A DNA stretch of 7,363 nt. Origin: Oxalobacteraceae bacterium UBA7693. GTDB lineage: Bacteria; Pseudomonadota; Gammaproteobacteria; Burkholderiales; Burkholderiaceae_D. Positions 1 through 6,838 of this stretch are shown piece by piece. The position numbers and the translations under genes are program-made. The notes under the pieces are model-generated. The model was not told the origin of the DNA and searched no databases. It saw only the letters and a program-made list of their open reading frames with translations. The stretch is from contig DLGN01000370.1 in assembly GCA_002482715.1 (NCBI GenBank), forward strand, positions 1-7,363. Direction: 5' to 3'. The first letter of the stretch is position 1. Each line of letters begins with the position of its first letter.

Positions 1-186
1 ACTGGCACGTTTTGATGCCACCAGATGGTGTTCCAACGCCGCAATCAACTCTGCTTGACGGGCTTCATCGACCAGGGTCATGACACCTTTATCGACTTTC
101 ATCGCGATCAAATCCGCATCGCTCAAAGTAATTTCGGTATCAACTAAGGCGGCGCCTAGTCCATAAATGGCATAATTTTTTTTCAT
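1..186 (-). CDS. PfkB/ribokinase-family kinase, adenosine-kinase type (5' part only)
   Basis: This is the first 62 codons of a leftward gene that runs off the left edge of the window. The start is ATG at 186-184, and the frame stays open to base 1. The N-terminus reads YGLGAALVDTEI at residues 5-18 or so, followed by KGVMTLVDEARQ near residues 33-44. This matches the N-terminal pattern of PfkB-family sugar/nucleoside kinases, in which a GxGxALVD segment forms part of the substrate pocket. The KGxMTLVDE run is typical of the bacterial branch annotated as adenosine kinase. The known family reaction is ATP-dependent phosphorylation of a nucleoside or sugar; the true substrate cannot be told from this fragment. 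The ATP-binding and catalytic GAGD region lies outside the window. No clear Shine-Dalgarno precedes the ATG. It is divergent from the sensor kinase gene and probably unrelated in function. Confidence 0.8.
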   Translation of the reverse strand, partial: MKKNYAIYGLGAALVDTEITLSDADLIAMKVDKGVMTLVDEARQAELIAALEHHLVASKRAS

Positions 187-248
187 AGGTGGTGTTGTCA
201 AAAGAGGTAAAACTATTACGTTGAATAAATTCTTTTAAAATCTTGTCA

Positions 249-297
249 GTCTGCCTTGTGGATGCGCCTAAAAATCAAATGAAGATCAAGCGCAGAC
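249..297. repeat. inverted repeat, 10 bp arms with one bulged base
   Basis: GTCTGCCTTG at 249-258 pairs with CAAGCGCAGAC at 287-297, giving ten base pairs with a single unpaired C and a 28-base loop. No T-run follows on either strand, so it does not look like an intrinsic terminator. It lies in the divergent intergenic region and could be an operator or a leader structure for the leftward kinase gene. The function is unknown and the arms are short enough to be chance. Confidence 0.35.
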
Positions 298-444
298 CAA
301 ACAAAGAACAGGCAAAAAAAATTCACTAAAATACATCAATATCAATTAATTTCGTTTAAATTTATCTATACAAGACAAATTCACTGCATGCGGATGCGAT
401 TGACCTGATCAAATTACCAAATCAATCTCATCGATTCATTCGAG

Positions 445-485
445 TTTGAGTATTTTGCGCTCAAAATGTTGCATTTTCGCGCAAA
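445..485. repeat. two overlapping, mutually exclusive hairpins upstream of the sensor gene
   Basis: The stronger hairpin pairs TTTGCGC (454-460) with GCGCAAA (479-485) and AAAATG (463-468) with CATTTT (472-477). It has a TTG loop and only a TC/C internal loop, giving 13 base pairs in 32 bases. An alternative hairpin pairs TTTGAG (445-450) with CTCAAA (460-465). Both use bases 460 and 463-465, so they cannot form together. There is no T-run after either. They lie about 80-120 bases before the sensor start, so they could be an operator upstream of the promoter or, if transcription begins further left, an RNA switch. Confidence 0.5.
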
Positions 486-512
486 TTAACACTTCCCCAA
501 AGAAATATTTGA

Positions 513-542
513 TTGACGGCAATATCAAAACCCCGCAATACT
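513..542 (+). promoter_or_regulatory. candidate sigma-70 promoter for the sensor-cyclase operon
   Basis: TTGACG at 513-518 matches the -35 consensus at five of six bases. AATACT at 537-542 matches the -10 consensus at four of six, with an 18-base spacer. Transcription would begin near 549, a few tens of bases before the possible start codons. Another -35-like box, TTGACC at 400-405, has no good -10 partner. The call is by eye and weak. Confidence 0.3.
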
Positions 543-565
543 TGAAAACTGTCAATCGCTAAGAC

Positions 566-3500
566 TTGCATGGACTGTTTTTCGTGAAGAAATTCTGGCT
601 CAAAAAGCAGTGGCTGCTTCCGCAATATCTCCCCACTGCCATCTTCATTCTCGGCATGTGCTTCGCTACCGCGGGCACTTGGTGGCTGAATCATAACGAA
701 AAAAATAAGCTCGAAAATGATTTTCAAAATAAGGCCGAACGGCTGACCAATGAAATCGAGCAACGCTTCTCGACGCCAATTTACGGTTTGAATGGCATAA
801 AAAGTTTGTTCGGCGTTAACCAGCAACTGAGCTCTGCGGAGTTTAGGGCCGCTATTAAAACACATGATCTCGGCACTGAATACCCTGGTGTTCGTGGTTT
901 TGGATTTATTGAGAAAGTCGCCAAGGCAGAGGTTCCCCGCTACTTTCAACAGCAAGAAAAAGACAGTGGAAGCAAATTCAGTTTGCAAGAATTTGATGAG
1001 AATGAAACCGATACACGTTATCTCGCCAAATTCTTTGAAACTCCCTACAACAATCATTTTGTTCCGGGTACCGATTTTGGATCGGATCGTCGGCGTCGTG
1101 CCGCAATAGAATCGGCAATTGGTTCAGGCTTGCCAAGCATCAGTTCGCTGATTTATGCGCCGCCCAAAGCAGAGAAAAAAGCCAGTGTTTTATTATTTGT
1201 TCCGGTATATCAAAATGCCTCGACGCATAACACCACGGCTGAACGCCATGCAACCGTACTTGGGGCAGTTTACGCGCCGATTTTTCTTGCCGAACTGATG
1301 TCTGCCATTCCAGATGTCGACAAAGATATTGTGCAATTCCGATTGGAAAACACCGAATCATTCAACCAAGCAGAGATCACTCGATTTCTCAGTAAGAATG
1401 CCAAAGTCAACGAAAACACGAACATCCCGCAAATGCAATATGCGATGTTTTCCAACAGCAAATTAATCACCTTCCACAAACGTGATTTCAAATTAACCAT
1501 CGCCAGCACCGAAAAATTTGAATCGAATCTTCACCGCACGATTCCGATTGCATTTTTCATTGCGATGAGTTTGATCAGCGCTCTTCTGGCTTCTCTACTG
1601 AAAATACAACTAAGTTTTAATGAGCAAATTCAGAAAAAATTAAATGCCGCGGAACGTGACAACGACGCCTTGCTCAGCACGCTGAATATGCATGCGATTG
1701 TGTCAGTTACCGATGCGAGTGGCGAGATTATCGATGTCAATGAAGCGTTTTGCCGGATCAGCGGCTATCCACGAGAATCCTTGGTCGGCCAAAACCACCG
1801 GATTATCAGCTCGCAAGAACATCCAAGTGAATTTTGGTCAGACATCTGGCGCAAGATTTCAAACGGCACACCATGGCGCGGGGAAGTCTGTAACCGCGCC
1901 CGTGATGGACAACTTTATTGGGTCGATACCTTTATAGCACCATTCACCAATACCGATGGCGTGATCGAAAAATATATCGCAATCTGTACTGATGTGACGA
2001 ATAATAAATTGGCAGAGCAACACTTGCAGGCAGCCTTACGTGATAGCGATGCGCTGTTAAGTACCTTGAACATGCATGCGATTGTTTCAATCGCCAATGA
2101 CGAAGGAAAAATTGTCGATGTGAATCAAGCGTATTGTCGTATCAGTGGTTACACACGGGAAGAGATATTAGAGGGCAATCACAAAATCGTTGCCACGGGT
2201 GTGCAATCCCCCGATTTCTTATCGAATATGTGGCGCACAATTTCGTCAGGAACGCCTTGGCGTGGCGAGGTTTGTAACCGTACCAAAGCAGGTAACTTAT
2301 ATTGGGTCGATACCTTCATCGCACCATTCAAAAACGCCGATGGAAAAATAGAAAAATTCATCTCCATCCGCACCGACATTACCGCCAGTAAAAAGGCCGC
2401 CAGCCGCCTTGCCAACCAACGCTCGGCACTGGCTCACATCATCGAAGGAACCAATGTCGGCACTTGGGAATGGAATGTCGTTACCGGAGAGATGCGCTTA
2501 AATGAACGGTGGGCCGATCAGGTTGGCTATGAACTCAATGAGTTGGGCACACCCAGTATTCAGATTTGGGACAATTTGACCCATCCCGACGATTTGAAGA
2601 AAGCAAAAGCCTTAATGTCTAAGCATTTTGCGCATGAATTATCTTATTACGAATGCGAAAATCGTCTGAAACATAAAAATGGTTCATGGATTTGGGTGCT
2701 AACCCGTGGCAGGATTTCTTCGTACACCGCAGTCGGCAAACCTGAATGGGTTTCTGGTACCCAGATGGATATTACAGAGCGCAAGAAAGCAGAGGCTGAA
2801 TTACAAAAAAGCACACAACTTTTGCTCACCGTGCGCGATCAATTAACCAAGGCGGCAGAGATTGCCGAACTTGGTATCTGGAGTTGGGATTTGCACACCA
2901 ACGAACTGGTCTTTAACGAACGCATGTTCGATATCTATGAAGTCCCGCAGAATTTAAGAAACAATAAATTATTCTATGATTTTTGGCGCGCCAAAATTCA
3001 TCCTGATGATTTAGCAGAAACCGAAGAACGTCTGCAAAGCGCGATTGCCGGAACCCATAGTTATAGTCCGATTTTCCGTATCATCAGTCCAAGCAAAGGC
3101 ATACGTTATATTCAGGCAGCAGGCGGGATAGAACGCGATGAATTCGGCAATCCTATGCTGGTCACGGGGATTAATCGTGACATCACTTTGCAATATCAAG
3201 CGGAAGAAGCTTTGCGTCACGCCAAACAGGCGGCCGATGATGCAAGTCAGGCGAAATCTGCATTTCTGGCCAACATGAGTCATGAAATCCGCACACCGAT
3301 GAACGCGATCTTGGGCATGTTAAGCCTGCTGCGCAAAACCCCGTTGTCACCACAACAAAATGACTATGCGAGCAAAACCGAAGGCGCGGCCCGTTCGCTG
3401 CTCAATTTACTCAACGACATTCTGGATATTTCTAAGGTCGAGGCGGGCAAAATGACGCTCGATCCGCATCCATTTAAACTCGAACAATTACTAGTTGAAC

Positions 3501-5488
3501 TGTCAGACTTGCTGCTAATGAATCTGACCGACAAACCGGTTGATATTTTGTTCGATATTGACCCACAAATCCCGGCACGCTTAATCGGTGATGCGATGCG
3601 CTTGCGGCAAGTACTGACCAATCTGGGAAGTAATGCGATTAAATTCACCGGGCAAGGTGAAGTCGTCATTGCGATCCGCGTGGTAGAACGAAACACCGAT
3701 ACCGTACATTTGCAGTTTTTGGTCAGAGATACGGGGATAGGCATAGCGCCAGAAAATCACGAGAAAATTTTTAGCGGATTTACCCAAGCGGAAGCCTCGA
3801 CCACACGTCGTTTTGGTGGTTCAGGTTTAGGAATTGCGATTAGCCAGGGCTTGGTTGACATGATGGGTGGCAAACTGCAATTAGAAAGTACACTGGGGGA
3901 AGGTGCGTGCTTCCACTTTACGATTGCGCTACCAATCGCACAAGATCAGCAAATGCCATTGGAAGAGTACCCTTCCCATCAAGTCACAGATCACCCCATG
4001 CATTTGCTAGTGGATGAAGCCAATTTATTTGTTCGCGAACACATCAAAACAGCCTGTACAGAATTGCGTTTCACGGCAGACTTTATCGATAGCAGTCAAT
4101 CCGCATTAGAAGCCTTACAAAGGGAGCAAACACACTATCAAGCGATCTTAATTGACTGGGATAGCATCGAAGCAGATGGTTGGAGTGTGATCCGGGAAAT
4201 CCGTGATATCGCATCAGCGCGCTCACAAACGATGCTATTGATAATGCGTGAAACCGAACGTACCTTATTTCAACGCGCTTCGCCTAAAGATCAACTGTTA
4301 TTCGATCAAGTCTTATTTAAACCGGTGAATACGCAAAAGTTAGCCGACAGCTTATTAAAAATGCGTACGCAAAAACATATTATTGCGAACAACACTGTGA
4401 CAAGCAGTGCGACCCAGCCCCTACAAAATTTGCGCATCTTATTGGTGGAAGACAATCTCAACAATCAACAGGTGGCTCGTGAACTACTGGAAGCAGAAGG
4501 TGCCAGAGTCGTACTGGCCAATCATGGACTCGAAGCGATCGAATTGATCACCAGCGAACGCCTGCCATTTGATTTGGTCTTGATGGATTTGCAGATGCCA
4601 ATTATGGATGGTTTCACCGCCACAAAAAAAATCCGTGGAGAGTTGCGACGCACCAATCTTCCGATTGTTGCAATGTCAGCGAATGTGATGGAATCAGATA
4701 AGATCGCTTGCCTAGAGGCAGGTTTAAATGATCACGTTGGCAAACCCTTCGATTTGCAAAATCTGGTGCAGGTGATCTTACGGCACACCTTCAAAGATGA
4801 TCAAGTCAATCGTGATCATAGCAATTTGACGATCCCTGAAGATGTTGAGTTAACGACGACAGCAAAGCAATTGGGTTTCGATATTTACCCTGCGCTAAAC
4901 CGGATTGGTGGCAGGGTCGATGTGTATTTACGCATGCTCGACATGTTCCGTAAAGATTTACAAGCACTGCCAGCGCAACTACACAGCTGTGTCCCAGATC
5001 ACTTGAGTACGGCATTACGCCATTTACACACCGTGAAGGGTTTATCAGGCACCTTGGGTGCGAATGAACATGCCAAAGTACTAGCTCAGATTGAAAAAAA
5101 CTTAGCCCAAGCCAGTGCAGACAATGACATTCAGGCGTGCCGTCAGCTGATCCAAAAAACCTGTGAACTCATCACCGATTTAGATCTGCAATTAGCGGAA
5201 CTTGCCAAGTATTTATACAGTCGCAGCCAAACTCATACGCCGGTACCTGCGGATAATGAATTCTCGGTCAATCTCAATACGACGCAATTTCGACGTGATT
5301 TATCAGAATTAGCCGATCAACTCGATAATGCAGATATGGCGGCAACTGAAACCATTCTTGAATTACAACGGCAGTTCGGCTCTGGCTTTAATGAACAACT
5401 AAGACCGATAGAAATCGCCATTTCCACCTTAGATTTTAAACTGGCACAATCGCTCTGTACCGATTTGCTAGAAGGATTATCCAAGTGA
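566..5488 (+). CDS. CHASE/PAS hybrid sensor histidine kinase with two receivers and HPt
   Basis: This is a 1640-residue inner-membrane hybrid kinase (numbering from TTG 566). Domains: TM1 about 21-41; periplasmic CHASE core about 73-290; TM2 about 326-345; PAS1 360-487; PAS2 488-615; PAS3 about 616-748; PAS4 about 755-880; a helical linker; HisKA with SHEIRTP and phospho-His906; HATPase with N-box Asn1023, G1 box D1055-TGIGI and G2 box GGSGLG at 1084-1089; REC1 about 1143-1265; REC2 1289-1405 with D1295-D1296-type acidic pocket (E1295, D1296), phospho-Asp1341 and Lys1393; HPt with HTVKG, phospho-His1488; and a helical tail 1566-1640. CHASE domains are known to bind small extracellular ligands; the ligand here is unknown. 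REC1 keeps Asp1150/Glu1151, Asp1197 and Lys1252 but lacks the usual MP after the Asp and the conserved Ser/Thr. Start is uncertain: TTG 566 has no Shine-Dalgarno, while GTG 584 (residue 7, giving MKKFWLKK) has a weak GGA nine bases upstream and may be the real start. An in-frame TAA at 560-562 bars extension. Confidence 0.93.
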   Translation: MHGLFFVKKFWLKKQWLLPQYLPTAIFILGMCFATAGTWWLNHNEKNKLENDFQNKAERLTNEIEQRFSTPIYGLNGIKSLFGVNQQLSSAEFRAAIKTHDLGTEYPGVRGFGFIEKVAKAEVPRYFQQQEKDSGSKFSLQEFDENETDTRYLAKFFETPYNNHFVPGTDFGSDRRRRAAIESAIGSGLPSISSLIYAPPKAEKKASVLLFVPVYQNASTHNTTAERHATVLGAVYAPIFLAELMSAIPDVDKDIVQFRLENTESFNQAEITRFLSKNAKVNENTNIPQMQYAMFSNSKLITFHKRDFKLTIASTEKFESNLHRTIPIAFFIAMSLISALLASLLKIQLSFNEQIQKKLNAAERDNDALLSTLNMHAIVSVTDASGEIIDVNEAFCRISGYPRESLVGQNHRIISSQEHPSEFWSDIWRKISNGTPWRGEVCNRARDGQLYWVDTFIAPFTNTDGVIEKYIAICTDVTNNKLAEQHLQAALRDSDALLSTLNMHAIVSIANDEGKIVDVNQAYCRISGYTREEILEGNHKIVATGVQSPDFLSNMWRTISSGTPWRGEVCNRTKAGNLYWVDTFIAPFKNADGKIEKFISIRTDITASKKAASRLANQRSALAHIIEGTNVGTWEWNVVTGEMRLNERWADQVGYELNELGTPSIQIWDNLTHPDDLKKAKALMSKHFAHELSYYECENRLKHKNGSWIWVLTRGRISSYTAVGKPEWVSGTQMDITERKKAEAELQKSTQLLLTVRDQLTKAAEIAELGIWSWDLHTNELVFNERMFDIYEVPQNLRNNKLFYDFWRAKIHPDDLAETEERLQSAIAGTHSYSPIFRIISPSKGIRYIQAAGGIERDEFGNPMLVTGINRDITLQYQAEEALRHAKQAADDASQAKSAFLANMSHEIRTPMNAILGMLSLLRKTPLSPQQNDYASKTEGAARSLLNLLNDILDISKVEAGKMTLDPHPFKLEQLLVELSDLLLMNLTDKPVDILFDIDPQIPARLIGDAMRLRQVLTNLGSNAIKFTGQGEVVIAIRVVERNTDTVHLQFLVRDTGIGIAPENHEKIFSGFTQAEASTTRRFGGSGLGIAISQGLVDMMGGKLQLESTLGEGACFHFTIALPIAQDQQMPLEEYPSHQVTDHPMHLLVDEANLFVREHIKTACTELRFTADFIDSSQSALEALQREQTHYQAILIDWDSIEADGWSVIREIRDIASARSQTMLLIMRETERTLFQRASPKDQLLFDQVLFKPVNTQKLADSLLKMRTQKHIIANNTVTSSATQPLQNLRILLVEDNLNNQQVARELLEAEGARVVLANHGLEAIELITSERLPFDLVLMDLQMPIMDGFTATKKIRGELRRTNLPIVAMSANVMESDKIACLEAGLNDHVGKPFDLQNLVQVILRHTFKDDQVNRDHSNLTIPEDVELTTTAKQLGFDIYPALNRIGGRVDVYLRMLDMFRKDLQALPAQLHSCVPDHLSTALRHLHTVKGLSGTLGANEHAKVLAQIEKNLAQASADNDIQACRQLIQKTCELITDLDLQLAELAKYLYSRSQTHTPVPADNEFSVNLNTTQFRRDLSELADQLDNADMAATETILELQRQFGSGFNEQLRPIEIAISTLDFKLAQSLCTDLLEGLSK
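1643..2410 (+). repeat. tandem duplication of a PAS-domain coding unit (2 x 384 bp)
   Basis: Within the sensor gene, 1643-2026 and 2027-2410 encode two 128-residue PAS units (360-487 and 488-615) that align end to end with no gap. By hand count 78 of 128 residues are identical, about 61 percent. Two stretches are invariant: DALLSTLNMHAIV near the start, and LYWVDTFIAPF near the end, and both copies have GTPWRGEVCNR. DNA identity is clearly lower than protein identity at many third positions, so the duplication is not recent or the copies are held by selection on protein. Confidence 0.85.
5472..5476 (+). promoter_or_regulatory. Shine-Dalgarno for the diguanylate cyclase
   Basis: AAGGA lies eight bases before GTG 5485, inside the last codons of the sensor gene. 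It supports the GTG start over the in-frame ATG at 5509, which has no such site. The stop of the sensor (TGA 5486-5488) and this start share bases, so translational coupling is likely. Confidence 0.7.
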
Positions 5489-6453
5489 CAGCAAACTCCT
5501 ATAACCCAATGAATCCTAACGAAGACTTGCTTCCTCTGCCAAGCAAGCCACGACTGTTGGTGGTCGATGATCAGGCTGCCAATATTCAAGTCTTGTATCA
5601 GATTTTATCTAACGACTACCAAGTCTTGATGGCTACCAGCGGTGCACAGGCACTGGCTTTGTGCGCATCTAAGCAACCTGATCTGGTCTTGCTCGACTTA
5701 GTGATGCCAGAAATGGACGGCTATCAGGTGTGCCAACGCTTAAAAGCAGATTCCATCATGCGCGATATTCCCGTGATTTTTATCACCGCGCAAACTGATG
5801 AATCGGCAGAGGAAAAAGGCCTGGATTTGGGCGCGGTTGACTTTATCTCTAAACCGATCAATCCGCGCATCGTGCGTGCCAGAATTAAAACCCACTTGAT
5901 GTTAAAAGCGCAGTCAGATTTATTGCGGAGCTGGGCGTATTTAGATGGTTTAACTGGCGTACACAACCGACGTTTTTTTGACGAACGTGTGAATGCCGAA
6001 ATGGGGCGCGCTATTCGTAATCAAACAGCATTAAGTTTAGTGATGTTGGACGTGGACTTCTTCAAACGCTTCAATGATCATTATGGACATCAGGCAGGCG
6101 ATGATTGCTTACGACGCGTCGCAAAAACCTTGAAAACCAGTCTGATGCGTTCAGGCGATAACATCGCACGCTATGGCGGAGAAGAATTTGTTTGCCTGTT
6201 GCCAGATACGGGATTTGCAGGTGCCATGCAATTGGCGGAAACCATACGCAAAGATGTGGCGAATTTACAAATAGAACACGCTGCATCTTCGGTCGCGCCA
6301 TTTGTTACGGTAAGTTTGGGTGTGGGCTGCAAACCAGAAAAAGCCCACGGCAGCGCTAATAGCTTAATCAATCTAGCCGATACGCAATTGTACAAAGCCA
6401 AAGAACATGGCCGTCACCGGATATTTGGCGCTGAATTATTGGTTGATACTTAG
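5485..6453 (+). CDS. response regulator with GGDEF diguanylate cyclase output (PleD/WspR-like class)
   Basis: This 322-residue cytoplasmic protein begins at GTG 5485, overlapping the sensor stop by four bases. The N-terminal receiver (about 22-140) has the acidic pair Asp28/Asp29, phospho-acceptor Asp71 in LLDLVMP, a Thr in FITAQ and Lys123 in SKP, so all receiver residues are present. The C-terminal GGDEF domain (about 150-318) has DGLTGVHNRR from Asp154, the metal-site LDVDFFK with Asp189, NDHYGH, and the active-site GGEEF at 231-235. RSGD at 222-225 sits exactly five residues before GGEEF, the position of the c-di-GMP inhibitory site. The family makes c-di-GMP from two GTP, activated by receiver phosphorylation and dimerisation. 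It has a single receiver, unlike PleD with two. The neighbour's HPt domain is the likely phosphate donor (inference from gene overlap). No EAL or HD-GYP domain is present. Confidence 0.95.
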   Translation: MTANSYNPMNPNEDLLPLPSKPRLLVVDDQAANIQVLYQILSNDYQVLMATSGAQALALCASKQPDLVLLDLVMPEMDGYQVCQRLKADSIMRDIPVIFITAQTDESAEEKGLDLGAVDFISKPINPRIVRARIKTHLMLKAQSDLLRSWAYLDGLTGVHNRRFFDERVNAEMGRAIRNQTALSLVMLDVDFFKRFNDHYGHQAGDDCLRRVAKTLKTSLMRSGDNIARYGGEEFVCLLPDTGFAGAMQLAETIRKDVANLQIEHAASSVAPFVTVSLGVGCKPEKAHGSANSLINLADTQLYKAKEHGRHRIFGAELLVDT

Positions 6454-6518
6454 TTGAAACTAAGTTGATACTGAGTTAATACTGAATTTACGCTTAGCTG
6501 ATGTTTAGCTGAATTTGG
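6442..6518 (+). repeat. 11-bp imperfect tandem repeats, seven units, spanning the cyclase stop codon
   Basis: Seven successive 11-mers start at 6442: GTTGATACTTA, GTTGAAACTAA, GTTGATACTGA, GTTAATACTGA, ATTTACGCTTA, GCTGATGTTTA, GCTGAATTTGG. The first four differ from one another at one to three positions and the later ones drift. Unit 1 encodes the last residues of the cyclase (Val-Asp-Thr) and starts its TAG stop codon. The tract is rich in stop codons in all frames. The origin by replication slippage is likely; a protein-binding role with one unit per helical turn is conceivable but not shown. Confidence 0.75.
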
Positions 6519-6571
6519 AGAAATGCTAGCTCGGCTAAGTAGTCATCAAGCCTAAGGCAAATACAGATAAC

Positions 6572-6600
6572 GCTAAAGCTGTTTTAGCTTGCTGATTTTT
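6572..6600 (+). terminator. weak intrinsic terminator candidate after the cyclase gene
   Basis: GCTAAA (6572-6577) pairs with TTTAGC (6583-6588) around a five-base loop, and an alternative AAGCT/AGCTT stem (6576-6580 with 6586-6590) overlaps it. A run of five T lies at 6596-6600, seven bases past the first stem, which is further than usual. The stem is short and AU-rich. It is the best candidate in the region for ending the sensor-cyclase transcript, but it may be inefficient. Confidence 0.35.
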
Positions 6601-6608
6601 CCTGCAGG

Positions 6609-6678
6609 TATAAATCAAAGGCTTCTCTGGAATGGTCAATGTGTTACACAACACACTGAAAAAAGACTTTGATTTGTA
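6609..6678. repeat. inverted repeat with 16-bp arms (14 matching) enclosing a small hairpin
   Basis: The left arm 6609-6624 (TATAAATCAAAGGCTT) and the right arm 6663-6678 (AAGACTTTGATTTGTA) are complementary at 14 of 16 positions. Inside them TGTGTT (6640-6645) and AACACA (6650-6655) form a perfect 6-bp stem with an ACAC loop. Weaker similarity continues outward past an indel (ATTTT on the left at 6595-6600, AAAAT on the right at 6684-6688). It could be a folded RNA, a tiny decayed mobile-element remnant or a chance result of inverted duplication. No target-site duplication was seen. Confidence 0.5.
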
Positions 6679-6817
6679 CACGCAAAATGAAGAGTGTGAG
6701 ATTCGCTTCTACATTGTTGGGCCAGTACACCGAAAACACTTAGAACAATTTAAGTCTGCGATGGTCTGCAAATTTCTAATCATTTACCAAGTCGATGTAA
6801 GCAAGACACACTCTTAA
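6632..6817 (+). CDS. doubtful small ORF, 61 codons, unknown
   Basis: An ATG-initiated frame of 61 codons ends in TAA just before the convergent small exported-protein gene. I do not recognise the protein. It is soluble-looking with mixed charge, has three cysteines or fewer, and includes DFDLYTQNEE and a hydrophobic patch KFLIIYQV. No good Shine-Dalgarno precedes the ATG, and the first 16 codons lie inside the inverted repeat at 6609-6678, both of which argue against a real gene. It may be a remnant of a degraded gene or non-coding DNA that happens to stay open. Confidence 0.2.
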   Translation: MVNVLHNTLKKDFDLYTQNEECEIRFYIVGPVHRKHLEQFKSAMVCKFLIIYQVDVSKTHS

Positions 6818-6838
6818 GTGAGCATCACGTTTCATAGA

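Larger units (their letters stand above)
187..565. other. divergent intergenic region, AT-rich, with inverted repeats
   Basis: This stretch of 379 bases lies between two divergent genes and must hold the start signals for both. I see no credible coding sequence. A reverse-strand frame covering 461-1057 is only a shadow of the sensor gene. The part from about 300 to 375 is very AT-rich. Inverted repeats lie at 249-297, 445-465 and 454-485, and a promoter-like pair for the rightward gene lies at 513-542 (each listed separately). No convincing sigma-70 promoter for the leftward kinase gene was found by eye. Confidence 0.6.

Noticed and set aside
196..201. TTGACA on the minus strand just upstream of the PfkB-family gene
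   Set aside because: It ends only about ten bases before the ATG, so it cannot serve as a -35 box for that gene.
461..1057. 198-codon open frame on the minus strand
   Set aside because: It lies mostly antisense to the TM1/CHASE coding part of the sensor, resembles no family, and has no clear ribosome binding site. The plus-strand protein is clearly real.
3364..3744. 126-codon minus-strand frame inside the kinase core
   Set aside because: It is antisense to the well-conserved HisKA/HATPase region; a shadow frame with no recognisable product.
6601..6608. CCTGCAGG palindrome
   Set aside because: An isolated 8-bp palindrome without flanking symmetry of its own is expected by chance now and then; no function is supported.
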